From an uncultured Pseudomonadota bacterium (GTDB lineage: Bacteria > Myxococcota_A > UBA796 > JAFGLY01), in assembly GCA_937912125.1 (NCBI GenBank), contig CALDOK010000207.1:1-46989 (forward strand): a DNA stretch of 46,989 nt, given 5' to 3'. Numbering within the stretch: position 1 is the stretch's first letter; each line of letters begins with the position of its first letter. The notes under the pieces were generated by a model that saw nothing but the letters and a program-made list of their open reading frames with translations, was not told the origin of the DNA and searched no databases. The translations under genes and the position numbers were made by a program. Of the stretch, positions 17,656 to 25,368 are shown one piece after another.

Positions 17656-19323
17656 CTATACCTTCTTCGAGGCCCACCGACTCAAGGCCAGCCGATCCAC
17701 CTTGGCGTTGTGGCGGATGTCCACGGGGAAGCCAGGGTGCAGCAGGAAGTGGTCGATGGCGGCGGTGTGGGGGTGCTCGGCGCCCAGGGCGCGCAGCTCG
17801 GCCACCAGGACGGCCTCGGCCACCGGGGCTCCTTGCTCGAGCTCCACACAGATCCCCGGTTCGACCTGGCCACCCCGCTGGATGGCGACCAAGGCCGTGC
17901 GCCTCACCGCGGGGTGCCGGTCGAAGACCGCCTCGCAGGGGATGCTCAGCCAGCGCTCGCCCCCGAGCTCGACCCGGTGGGCCTTGCGGCCGCAGAACCA
18001 CAGCCGACCCTGTTCGTCGAGGTAGCCCAGGTCGCCCATGCGATGCCAGAAGCCTCCGTCCGGGTCGGGGATCTTGGCCAGGGCCGTGGCGGCGTCTCGG
18101 CCGAAGTAGGCCCGGGTGACCTGGGGGCCCTTCACGCAGATCTCGCCCACTTCGCCCGTAGGTACCACCGAATCGACATCGAAGGCATCGATGACCTCAT
18201 CGTGGATGGGCAGGATGGCCACATGGATGCTGGGCACGGGCAAGCCCACGCAGACCCCGCCCCCGGCGTCGGCTGCGTGGCGAGTCTCACCCAGCACCTC
18301 CTTGCTGCTCAGGCTGGCCACGGGCAGGCACTCGGTGGCACCGTAGGGGGTGACCACCACGGCGTCTTGGCCCAGCATGCCCAGGAAGCGCTCCATCACC
18401 GGAGCCAACACCGGGGCACCCGCGGACATGACGCGCTTGACGGTGGGCAGCTTGACCCCGTGCTCCTGCCCGTGGCGGCCCACGGTGTCCAACAGGGCCG
18501 GCGAGCCGAACATGGTGGTGACCTGCCAGTCTTGTACCGCCTCGTAGATGCGCTCGGGGTTGACCTTGGCCGGCCGCGTGGCGTCCATGTCGGGGATCAC
18601 CGAGGTCATGCCCAGGGCCGGATCGAACAGCGCGAAGAGCGGGAAGGTGGGCAGGTTCACTTCGCCAGGCTGGATGTCGTACATGGCCCGGATGGCCTCG
18701 ACCTGGGCGATGAAGTTGCCGTGCACGTACTCCACGCCCTTGGGCACGCCGGTGCCGCCCGAGGTGAACAGGATGGCGGCCAGATCGTCGGGCTCGGGGT
18801 CCACCAACAGGGGCTCGTCCCCGGCGGCGGCGCCAGCCTGGCGGACCTGGTCCAGCGTCGGGCCGCCCCAGAACCAGCGGCGGCCCACGGTGACCCGGTG
18901 CTCGATGGTGCCGCGACCCCAGCCCAGGATCACCCGCAGCGCGTGGGCGATGGGGATGCCGATGAAGGCCTGGGGCCGGGCCTCGGCCAGGCAGGTCTTC
19001 AGGTTGCGGACCCCCATGCCGGGATCCACCATCACCGGGACCACCCCGGCCTGGAACAGACCGAAGGTCAAGGTGAACAGGTCGAGCCCCGGCTTGACCA
19101 TCACCACCGTGCGGGTGCCGCGGCCGATGCCCACCGTGGCCAGGCCCTTCGCCACACGCTGGGCCTGGTCGTGGAGCTGGGCGAAGCTCAGGCTGGCGTA
19201 GCGGGCGCGGCCGCCGGGCTCCCGCCCGTCGGGCACCACCACCGCGGTGCGATCGGGCCAACGCTCCGCGGCGCGGGCCAGGTGGGTGCCGATGTTGCGG
19301 ACCGCTGGCTCCGTGGTGCTCAC
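17656..19323 (-). CDS. oleC: OleC: beta-lactone synthetase (AMP-ligase fold)
   Basis: A 555-residue member of the ANL adenylating family. GTG 19323 is the start: its GTGA overlaps the oleB stop, giving translational coupling. The phosphate-binding loop is LFTSGGTGVPKG (~180), the aryl/acyl pocket motif is TPYGATECLP, the hinge region is LGYLDEQGRLWFCGRKAHRV, and the catalytic Lys of the C-terminal lid is in HNAKVDR near the end. OleC uses ATP to activate a beta-hydroxy acid and close it to a cis-beta-lactone. A longer open frame continues upstream of 19323, but it runs through oleB in another frame and is not coding. Confidence 0.93.
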   Translation of the reverse strand: MSTTEPAVRNIGTHLARAAERWPDRTAVVVPDGREPGGRARYASLSFAQLHDQAQRVAKGLATVGIGRGTRTVVMVKPGLDLFTLTFGLFQAGVVPVMVDPGMGVRNLKTCLAEARPQAFIGIPIAHALRVILGWGRGTIEHRVTVGRRWFWGGPTLDQVRQAGAAAGDEPLLVDPEPDDLAAILFTSGGTGVPKGVEYVHGNFIAQVEAIRAMYDIQPGEVNLPTFPLFALFDPALGMTSVIPDMDATRPAKVNPERIYEAVQDWQVTTMFGSPALLDTVGRHGQEHGVKLPTVKRVMSAGAPVLAPVMERFLGMLGQDAVVVTPYGATECLPVASLSSKEVLGETRHAADAGGGVCVGLPVPSIHVAILPIHDEVIDAFDVDSVVPTGEVGEICVKGPQVTRAYFGRDAATALAKIPDPDGGFWHRMGDLGYLDEQGRLWFCGRKAHRVELGGERWLSIPCEAVFDRHPAVRRTALVAIQRGGQVEPGICVELEQGAPVAEAVLVAELRALGAEHPHTAAIDHFLLHPGFPVDIRHNAKVDRLALSRWASKKV

Positions 19324-20222
19324 GCCTGGGCCCCCTCCAGCGGGTGGGCGTCGAGGAAGGTGCGGATGCGCGGCACCACGTCCTCGGGAGCGTCCTCGAG
19401 CACGTAGTGGCCGGCGTCTTCGAGGCGCAGGACCTCGGCGTGGGGCCACAGCTCCAGGAAACGCTCCAGGAAGTGGCGATCGAACACGAAGTCCTTCATG
19501 CCCCAGCACAGCAGCACCGGCGTGTCGCCGAAGCGCCACAGGCCGTCCTCGACCGCCTTGACCAGATCCCAGGCCCGATCGCCTGGAGCCAGCGGGATGT
19601 CCTGCACGAAGCGCAGGGTGGCGATGCGGTTCTCGCGGGGCTCGTAGGGGGCGATCATGCCCTGGCGAACCGCCGGGTCCAGCTTCCGACGGGTGACGCA
19701 GAAGCGTGCAGCTCCCCTCGAGAAGGCGTTGAAGCGCTGCACCAGGAACGCGCCCACCGGAGTGTCCCGCACCAGCCACAGGGGCCAAGGGAAGGACTTG
19801 GAGGCCGGCAGGGAGAAGGCCCCGGTGTTCAGGGCCACGATGCGGGCCACCAGGCCGGGGCGCCGGTGGGCCAGCCCCATGCCGATCATGCCGCCCCAGT
19901 CGTGCACGATCAGGGTGAGGCCCTCGGCGACGCCCAGGTGATCCACCAGGGCCTCGAGGTCGGCCACCCGACGCTCCAGGGTGTACTCGTAGGCCTCGTC
20001 GCCTGGCTTGTCCGACAACCCACAGCCCATGTGATCAGGGACGATCACCCGGTGATCCCGGGACAGCTCGTTCACCACGTTGCGGTAGTAGAAAGACCAC
20101 GACGGGTTGCCGTGTACACACAGGACCGGCGGGCCGCTGCCCTCGTCCAGGTAGTGCAGGCTCAGCCCGTCGAGATCGAGGCGCTTGCCCTCGAAGGGGT
20201 ACAGATCGCGGGGGATGTTCAT
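19320..20222 (-). CDS. oleB: OleB: beta-lactone decarboxylase (haloalkane dehalogenase-like hydrolase)
   Basis: A 300-residue alpha/beta hydrolase. The oxyanion region is HGNPSWSF (~38-45), the nucleophile is D108 in VHDWGG, and the catalytic His is in DAGHYVLED near the C-terminus. An Asp nucleophile with HGNP-SW is typical of haloalkane dehalogenase relatives; OleB proteins use this site to decarboxylate cis-beta-lactones to cis-olefins. The start ATG lies 9 nt after the oleA stop and its own stop overlaps the oleC start. Unlike some actinobacteria, oleB and oleC are not fused here. Confidence 0.93.
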   Translation of the reverse strand: MNIPRDLYPFEGKRLDLDGLSLHYLDEGSGPPVLCVHGNPSWSFYYRNVVNELSRDHRVIVPDHMGCGLSDKPGDEAYEYTLERRVADLEALVDHLGVAEGLTLIVHDWGGMIGMGLAHRRPGLVARIVALNTGAFSLPASKSFPWPLWLVRDTPVGAFLVQRFNAFSRGAARFCVTRRKLDPAVRQGMIAPYEPRENRIATLRFVQDIPLAPGDRAWDLVKAVEDGLWRFGDTPVLLCWGMKDFVFDRHFLERFLELWPHAEVLRLEDAGHYVLEDAPEDVVPRIRTFLDAHPLEGAQA

Positions 20223-20231
20223 GGTGCCGTT

Positions 20232-21257
20232 CTACCAGACCACTTCACCCATGGTGCAGTTCAGCCCAGATCCGATGCCCATCAGGGCCACGCGCTGGCC
20301 CGCGCTCAGGCGGCCTTCTTCGGCCACCTTGGACAGCACCACGGGCAGCCCGGCGGGGCCGATGTTGCCGTACTCGGGGAACAGGCGGTGGATGCGATCC
20401 TGGGGCAGCTTGCACAGGGCGGCCAGCTGCTCGGTGTGCACCTTGCTGACCTGGTGGATCACGAACTGGTCGATGCCTTCAGGGCTCCATCCCATGGCCT
20501 CGCGGGCGTAGCCCCAGGTCTGGCCGGCCAGCTGCAGCCCACCCATGAGCAGGGCCTTGGTGTCGGTCCACATGCTGTCGGTCTGGGCGTAGCACAGGCG
20601 ACAGTGCTGGGTGGCGGCCATGTTGACCGAGCCCACGTAGCGGTGCCCACCCGGGACCAGCTCGCTGCGGCCCAGCACCATGGCGGCGGCGCCGGAGCCC
20701 AGGGTCAGGGTGGCGAAGGCGGCGCGGAAGGTGGGCTCGTCGCAGTCGGGCGCGAGCAGGCGGGCCATGGTGCTCTCTTGCACGTACCGGCTGCCCTCGC
20801 CGTCGACGATGATGGCGTAGTCGATCTGGCCGCGCTCGATCATGTTGGCGGCCACGTCCATGCCGTTGATGAAGCCCAGGCAGGCGTTGCCCAGGTCGAA
20901 GTTCATGCAGCTGGGGTGCAGCCCCAGGTTGCCGTGCACCAGGCAGGCGGTGCTGGGCTCGACATAGTCGCGGCAGACCGAGGTGTTGATCAGGATGCCC
21001 AGCTGGCTGGGGTCCACCCCGGCTTCCTCGATGGCCTTGCGCGCCGCCAGGGTGGCCGCGTCGGAGTAGGAGGTCTCGGGGTCCCACCAGCGGCGGGCCT
21101 TGATGCCGGACAGCTGCTCGAGCAGGTTCGGACGGATGCCCAGGCGCTGCATGGTGGGCGCCAGCTGCTCTTCCATCCAGGCCGACGTGATGCGGTGGGG
21201 GGCATCCACGCTCGCCACGCTGGCGATGGAGACCTGGTCGTACTTCATCATGGTCAT
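20232..21257 (-). CDS. oleA: OleA: thiolase-fold acyl-CoA head-to-head condensing enzyme
   Basis: A 341-residue KAS-III/thiolase-superfamily protein. ATG 21257 has GGAG 5 nt upstream; a longer frame exists but lacks support. Catalytic Cys126 is in GNACLGF, the second-subunit Glu of OleA proteins fits E100 (YVEPST), and H268 (VIHQVS) and N298 (YGNIG) complete the triad. It joins two fatty acyl-CoAs by a decarboxylation-free Claisen condensation to a 2-alkyl-3-ketoacid. FabH-like function is unlikely given E100 and the oleBCD context. It opens the operon; a near-palindrome at 21299-21316 lies ~42 nt upstream. Confidence 0.94.
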   Translation of the reverse strand: MTMMKYDQVSIASVASVDAPHRITSAWMEEQLAPTMQRLGIRPNLLEQLSGIKARRWWDPETSYSDAATLAARKAIEEAGVDPSQLGILINTSVCRDYVEPSTACLVHGNLGLHPSCMNFDLGNACLGFINGMDVAANMIERGQIDYAIIVDGEGSRYVQESTMARLLAPDCDEPTFRAAFATLTLGSGAAAMVLGRSELVPGGHRYVGSVNMAATQHCRLCYAQTDSMWTDTKALLMGGLQLAGQTWGYAREAMGWSPEGIDQFVIHQVSKVHTEQLAALCKLPQDRIHRLFPEYGNIGPAGLPVVLSKVAEEGRLSAGQRVALMGIGSGLNCTMGEVVW

Positions 21258-21298
21258 GGGGACTCCAGGCCGGCAGGGCCGGCGGCAAGTTTTCATAC

Positions 21299-21316
21299 TT
21301 TCATGAATTCGTGAAA
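21299..21316. promoter_or_regulatory. Near-perfect 18-bp palindrome upstream of oleA
   Basis: TTTCATGAATTCGTGAAA is a palindrome except for one mismatched base pair (T/G where C/G would match). It lies in an AT-rich patch unlike its surroundings, 42 nt upstream of the oleA start and ~110 nt upstream of the divergent gene at 21428. A partial direct copy (TTTTCATAC) abuts it. A dimeric repressor such as a TetR/FadR-type acyl-CoA sensor is a plausible reader, but this is inference. Confidence 0.5.
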
Positions 21317-21427
21317 ATAACGCCTCTCTCGAGCTTGCGCCCCTCTAACGTCGGCATCCCGGCTGACGACAGCAAAGCTGGCTTCCTGTTGGAGATTCCA
21401 CACCCCCAAGAGCGATATACTCGGATC

Positions 21428-21907
21428 ATGCATCGCCGCCTGCCCACAATCCTGTCGATCTTGCTGCTGCTGCTGGTGCTGGCGCTGTTCCTGTTCCTCC
21501 GCGCCCGCACGCCTCTGCAGGCTCCCCAGCCCTCGCCATCCGCCAGCGCGCCCGCCCCCGCCGATCCGCCCCCCGGGCCCCAGCGGGAAGACCTCGAGGG
21601 CCTGACCGGCCCCGGCACCATCGCCGACGCGCTGCCAGAGTTCCGCCTCTGCCACGCTCGCTTCGCAGTGGACGAGGGCCTGGAGTCCAAGCTCACCCTG
21701 GTCTTCACCGTGGCGGTCGACCCCACGGCGCCCCGCCGGCTGGCGCGGGTCGGGCAGGTCCGTGTGAGGCCCGAGGACGAACAGCTCGGCCTGGACGCCA
21801 CCCCCTTCGAGGGCTGCATCCACCAGGCGGTGGCCGGCATCGAGCTGATCGCCCCGGGCGGCCGCGACCGCATCGACATCCCGATGGTCTTCGAGCTTGG
21901 CGGCTGA
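21428..21907 (+). CDS. Membrane-anchored protein with TonB-C/AgmX-PglI-like domain
   Basis: About 159 residues. ATG 21428 begins a basic residue pair and a long hydrophobic helix (residues ~8-25); a longer frame to 21311 would bury that helix. A Pro/Ala/Ser-rich linker (~28-55) crosses the periplasm, and the last ~95 residues form the domain seen at the C-terminus of myxobacterial AgmX/PglI-type proteins: CHARFAV..., LTLVFTVAVD, RVGQVRV, a second Cys in FEGCIHQAVA and a final IDIPMVFEL. The two Cys may form a disulfide. Such domains resemble the TonB C-terminus and link gliding or transport machines to the envelope. A TATACT just 6 nt before the ATG may be its -10. It is divergent from oleA. 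Confidence 0.72.
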   Translation: MHRRLPTILSILLLLLVLALFLFLRARTPLQAPQPSPSASAPAPADPPPGPQREDLEGLTGPGTIADALPEFRLCHARFAVDEGLESKLTLVFTVAVDPTAPRRLARVGQVRVRPEDEQLGLDATPFEGCIHQAVAGIELIAPGGRDRIDIPMVFELGG

Positions 21908-21924
21908 GCCCCGCCAGGCATGCC

Positions 21925-22551
21925 CTACTCGCCGAAGCTCTCGGTCATGTAGTCGGTGAAGACCACCATGTCGGCGGGCCAGCTGTACAGGGGCAGCCAG
22001 GCCTCGAGCAGGCCATCGGCCGAGATGACCAGCATGTCGTGGTTCAGGGCGCCGTACCCGGCCCACACGCCGCCTTCTTCGGCATCCACCAGGTAGGGCA
22101 GATCGTTGTCCTCGACCATCGGGTCGATGGTGGCCTGAGCCGTGTCGTAGGCCCGGAAGCTCTCCACGCCGAACACAGGGAGCGCCTGCTTCCAGCCAGG
22201 GTGCTCCTCGAGGGTGGCCCAGAGGTCGTTGGCCACGTCGATGCAGCCGGTGCAGCGCGAGTCCAGAAACACCAGGCCATAGGGCGAGCCTTCCAGATCG
22301 ACGGAGCTGACCACAGCCCCGTAGCTCGGAGAGCTGGGGTTGATGTCCTCCATGGCGAAGGGCACGGCCTCGCGCCCGATGGCCTTGGGGTCGGTGTCGC
22401 TGTCGCTGTCGGCATCGGTGTCGGCGTCGGCGTCGGTGTCCGTGTCGGCGTCACCGGAGTCCTGGGTGTCCCCGGGCTCCTGGGTGTCGTCCGCCAGGTC
22501 GTCGCCACAGCCCAGCAGCACCAGCCCCAACAAAGGAAGTGCGAAGCGCAT
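21925..22551 (-). CDS. Thioredoxin-like lipoprotein with Asp/Thr linker
   Basis: About 208 residues. ATG 22551 starts a signal peptide with lipobox LVLLGC. An acidic linker of alternating Asp/Thr/Ala/Ser (~37-62) precedes a TlpA/AhpC-like domain: GLVFLDSRCTGCIDVAND has the CxxC pair (RCTGC) after the beta-strand as in redox thioredoxins. The partner cis-Pro is likely in DLPYLVD. It should reduce or exchange disulfides, or carry a metal, on the periplasmic face of a membrane. It starts 4 nt after the stop of the DUF2318-like gene, so the two are one operon. The shared Asp/Thr linker suggests a common origin or a common mode of tethering. Confidence 0.75.
   Translation of the reverse strand: MRFALPLLGLVLLGCGDDLADDTQEPGDTQDSGDADTDTDADADTDADSDSDTDPKAIGREAVPFAMEDINPSSPSYGAVVSSVDLEGSPYGLVFLDSRCTGCIDVANDLWATLEEHPGWKQALPVFGVESFRAYDTAQATIDPMVEDNDLPYLVDAEEGGVWAGYGALNHDMLVISADGLLEAWLPLYSWPADMVVFTDYMTESFGE
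22390..22452 (-). repeat. Degenerate GTCGGTGTC repeat encoding an Asp/Thr/Ala linker
   Basis: About 63 bp of 6-bp units (GAC followed by ACC, GCC or AGC on the coding strand) code for D-T/A/S pairs in the thioredoxin-like lipoprotein. A closely similar tract lies 0.45 kb away in the upstream gene. Confidence 0.8.
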
Positions 22552-22555
22552 CGCC

Positions 22556-23056
22556 TTACTCGAAGTAGTAGGAGCCGGACTCGAGGTCCGACACGAGGAT
22601 GAGCAGATCGGTGTCGGTCTCGGTGAAGGGCAGGTAGCCGGGCCAGCAGCCACCGCTGGTGTTCGCCGTGCCCAGGTCCTCGATGCCGTAGCTGTTGCCG
22701 CAGTTGTTGCAGACCATCAGGTCGCCGTCCTGGCTGTAGCCCTTGCCCGCCGGGTAGCAGGAGTCGCAGGCGTCGAAGGCGACGTGGGGCTCGCCCGCGC
22801 CGTCCAGCACGGCGAAGTAGGCGATGGTCGCCGCCACGCCCTGGTACTCGTAGAAGGTGACGGTGGTGCTCAGATCGGACTTGGGCACGCTGACCGTGTC
22901 GGTGTCGGCGTCGGTGTCGGTGTCGGTGTCCGCGTCGCTGTCTGTGTCCGTGTCGGCCTCTGGGGCGTCGGTGTCGTCCTTGGGATCCTCCTCGCCGCAG
23001 CCGACGATGAGGGTGAGACCAATGACCAGGAACGAGAGCGAAGCGAGACGAAGCAC
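22556..23056 (-). CDS. DUF2318-like Cys-rich lipoprotein
   Basis: About 166 residues. GTG 23056 has GGAGG 5 nt upstream and starts a signal peptide with lipobox IVGC. An Asp/Thr linker of ~25 residues follows. The domain has FDACDSCYPAGKGY, VCNNCGNSYGI and SGGCWPGYLP, the CxxC...CxxC...GGC pattern of DUF2318 (a domain thought to bind an Fe-S cluster or other metal), here freed from the usual membrane transporter part. It is the first gene of a two-gene operon with the thioredoxin-like lipoprotein. A role in metal or redox handling outside the cell is inferred from the cysteines; family proteins often accompany iron/copper uptake systems, but none is adjacent here. Confidence 0.78.
   Translation of the reverse strand: MLRLASLSFLVIGLTLIVGCGEEDPKDDTDAPEADTDTDSDADTDTDTDADTDTVSVPKSDLSTTVTFYEYQGVAATIAYFAVLDGAGEPHVAFDACDSCYPAGKGYSQDGDLMVCNNCGNSYGIEDLGTANTSGGCWPGYLPFTETDTDLLILVSDLESGSYYFE
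22893..22957 (-). repeat. Second GTCGGTGTC-type repeat encoding an Asp/Thr linker
   Basis: Hexameric Asp-coding units as in 22390-22452, here within the DUF2318-like gene. The two tracts are direct repeats in the same orientation. Confidence 0.8.
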
Positions 23057-23136
23057 GGGGACCTCCGGGGGTGGTTCGAGGCCCGCAGTGTAGCCCCGAG
23101 GCCCCAGGATCGCCCAAATTTTTGAAACGTATTGTA

Positions 23137-24267
23137 TCAACGCCCCCCAACCAACAGCGGGGCCAGGAACGGAGCCGAGGCCTGGGCCGCCACCCGATGG
23201 CCGGCGGCGGTCCAGTGGCCGTCCTGGGCAAAGTAGAGCGGAGCACCGCCCTGGGCAGCGCGCAGGGCTGGCGTGAGGTTCAGCGCCGGGCCGTGCCCGC
23301 CAGCCATGGTGGTGGCATGGTCGAGGGCCGCCGAGAGTTCCCAGCTTTCCATCGCCGGCCAAGCCTCGATCGCGGCCTCTCGCCCCTCCCGAGTGGCCTC
23401 CACCTGGCTGGGGAAGATCAGGGTGGCGAAGGCCACGCCCCGGGCCTCACAGGCCTGCGCCATGGCCGCGACCAGCGCGTCGGTCACCGCCCAGGCCTCG
23501 TCCCAGAGGGGGCCGCCAGCGGGATCGTGGACCCTCAGATCGATGGGCATACCCCCGCCGCGGGCCAGGCTCTCCCGGCTCATGCGCCGCCCCAGCACCG
23601 TGCGGGCCAGCAAGCGCCAGGTGTGGCTGTGGTCCCAGACGACGGCGCGTCGCCAGCCCCGATCCAGGCTGCGCTGCGCCGTGGTGGGCACGAGCAGGTC
23701 GCCCTCGAGGCGGTAGAAGGGCTTGTCGTCCTTGGGCTCGAGCAGGGGGTGGTTGTTGAGCACGTCGTTGGACAGCAGAAAGCCCAGCACCACCAGCTGC
23801 GGGTCCTGGGGCAGGGCGTAGCGCTCGAGCACCCCCAGGGCCGTGGCCGTGCCAGCCCCCGGCACCCCCATGGACAGCACCTGCACCGGCGCGCCGCGGA
23901 CCTGGCTCAGGGCGTCCTCGAGCACACGCCCGAAGCCCTGCTCCAGCTCCACCTGCGCTGCCTCCACGAAGGAATCGCCGATCACCACCACCCGTGGGAC
24001 CCCGGGGATCGGCGGGCTCCACTCCCGGTCCACGAAACGATCCCCGTTGACGTGGACCTGCACCGAGAACTCGCTGGAGCGGTTGTGATGTACACCCGGC
24101 TCGCGGAACTGACCCCGCAGCAGATCAGGTGTCTCGACGGGCGGATCGGCCTGAGGCCGGATCAGCCGGACGCCCAGCTCGAGGGCGAGCAGGGCGACAA
24201 GCAGGGAGAACAGAGCGAGCAGCGCCCGGGACACTCCGGCCAGCCGCCGGCCCTGTCTGGGGCTCAT
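23137..24267 (-). CDS. Membrane-anchored SGNH hydrolase
   Basis: About 376 residues. ATG 24267 overlaps the stop of the preceding gene (ATGA). One N-terminal membrane helix (~13-33, RALLALFSLLVALLALE) is followed by a periplasmic domain. The nucleophile Ser is in VVVIGDSFVEAAQ (~94-106), an oxyanion/Asn block in SMGVPGAG, and the C-terminal catalytic pair is the D/H of DGHWTAAGH. This is the SGNH/AlgX-like layout. It is likely an O-acyl esterase or transferase acting on an envelope polysaccharide. It is the third gene of an operon with two Spy/CpxP-like proteins. It is related in style to the protein at 6392-7474, which has weaker motifs. Confidence 0.85.
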   Translation of the reverse strand: MSPRQGRRLAGVSRALLALFSLLVALLALELGVRLIRPQADPPVETPDLLRGQFREPGVHHNRSSEFSVQVHVNGDRFVDREWSPPIPGVPRVVVIGDSFVEAAQVELEQGFGRVLEDALSQVRGAPVQVLSMGVPGAGTATALGVLERYALPQDPQLVVLGFLLSNDVLNNHPLLEPKDDKPFYRLEGDLLVPTTAQRSLDRGWRRAVVWDHSHTWRLLARTVLGRRMSRESLARGGGMPIDLRVHDPAGGPLWDEAWAVTDALVAAMAQACEARGVAFATLIFPSQVEATREGREAAIEAWPAMESWELSAALDHATTMAGGHGPALNLTPALRAAQGGAPLYFAQDGHWTAAGHRVAAQASAPFLAPLLVGGR

Positions 24268-24752
24268 GGCTCGATGCCGAGCTGGCGCCAGGCCCCCTGG
24301 TCCATGCTCTCGAGGGTGACCTGATCGCGGTTGGACAAGATCCACTCCAGCTGGTCGGGCTCGAGCACGTCCGCCAGGGCTGTCACCAGCTCCATGGACT
24401 CCACGTTCCAGGCGTGACGCTGGTTGCGCAGCTCGAGCAGGGCCCGGTACTGCTCGGCGATGGCCGTCAGCGCGTCGCGCAGCTCGGGCCTCTGCTGAGC
24501 CCCGGGGCCGCGCGCCAGGGTGTCGAGCAGCTGCTGCAGGGGGACCTGCGCCAGGGCCTGAGCCGCGGCGTCGGAGGGCTGGGCACCGGGGCAGCGGGCG
24601 CCCCCCGAAGGGGACATGCCCAGGGAGGCCGGCGAGAACACCGGCACCCGCAGCAGCTCGCCCTGGGGCTCGGCCCCAGGCAGGGCGAGCAGCTGCCAGA
24701 CCAGCAGGACGACCAGCGCGGCCACGCAGACGATGGGGAGCAGCCGCCTCAT
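24264..24752 (-). CDS. Membrane-anchored helical protein, Spy/CpxP-like
   Basis: About 162 residues. An N-terminal membrane segment (~4-24) precedes a mostly helical part. The C-terminal helices include LEPDQLEWILSNRDQV, which recalls the LTxxQ motif of Spy/CpxP periplasmic chaperone-like proteins, and a preceding helix LTAIAEQYRALLELRNQRHAW. It overlaps its neighbours by 4 nt at each end (ATGA), so the three genes are translated as a set. I infer an envelope role; it could equally be an unrelated coiled-coil protein. Confidence 0.6.
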   Translation of the reverse strand: MRRLLPIVCVAALVVLLVWQLLALPGAEPQGELLRVPVFSPASLGMSPSGGARCPGAQPSDAAAQALAQVPLQQLLDTLARGPGAQQRPELRDALTAIAEQYRALLELRNQRHAWNVESMELVTALADVLEPDQLEWILSNRDQVTLESMDQGAWRQLGIEP

Positions 24753-25303
24753 GGGCCGCCTCCGGGAGCCGGCGGGAGCTGACGCAGCAGCGCCGTTCGC
24801 TTCTCGGGCCCCAGGACCTCCACCAGCTGGTGGCGGGAGCAGGCCAGCTGATCGGCCAGGCGCCGCATGCCGTGCTCGCTCTGCTCGAGCTCACCGCGGA
24901 CCGCGTGGAGCCGCTCCAGGATGGGCCGCAGGTCGGTCTGCTGGTCGGGGGACAGGGCCAGGCCGGGATCGCCGCCCAGGTGGGCCAGACCCACCGTGAA
25001 GTCGTCCACGCTCATGGTGGGCCCCAGCCACGCGCTGCGCCCGAGCCGCTCGGCCAGGCGGCTGCCCAGCAGGTCCATGTCGCCCCCGGAGGTCTCTGGA
25101 GGCAGCAACAGGCCGGCGTCGATGAGATCGCCCTCGATGGCGGCCCCGGTGATGGGCAGCATGGGCAGCAGCACCCAGACCTGGCCCTCACCCGGCTCGA
25201 CGCTGCCGAGGGACCGGCCCAGGAGCAAGCCCAGCTGCAGCCCGGCCAGCAGGGTGACCGGGAGCCACCAGGGCGACACAGCGGGGACGGAGGAGCGCTT
25301 CAT
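24749..25303 (-). CDS. Membrane-anchored Spy/CpxP-like protein (heavy-metal-sensor type)
   Basis: About 184 residues. ATG 25303 follows an AGGAG-like tract less clearly than most genes here. One membrane segment (~12-30) is followed by a linker and then the helical motif LSPDQQTDLRPILERL (LTxxQ-like), a long helix ELEQSEHGMRRLADQL and a closing EVLGPEKRTALLRQL. This resembles periplasmic heavy-metal-resistance/Spy proteins, which bind unfolded proteins or metal. First gene of the three-gene operon with an SGNH hydrolase; the function of such a set is not known to me. Confidence 0.65.
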   Translation of the reverse strand: MKRSSVPAVSPWWLPVTLLAGLQLGLLLGRSLGSVEPGEGQVWVLLPMLPITGAAIEGDLIDAGLLLPPETSGGDMDLLGSRLAERLGRSAWLGPTMSVDDFTVGLAHLGGDPGLALSPDQQTDLRPILERLHAVRGELEQSEHGMRRLADQLACSRHQLVEVLGPEKRTALLRQLPPAPGGGP

Positions 25304-25368
25304 GGTCCGGGAACATACCACGGAGCAGGGCCGCGCCGAGGGGGTCGGCCTCGCCTGCACAGCCCCCC

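Noticed and set aside
19344..21314. Long open plus-strand frame across oleB and oleA
   Set aside because: It spans two real genes on the other strand, repeats the same shadow composition and has no recognisable motif.
22390..22957. Short tandem repeats resembling a CRISPR or satellite array
   Set aside because: They are hexameric in-frame Asp/Thr codons within two coding regions, with no spacers.
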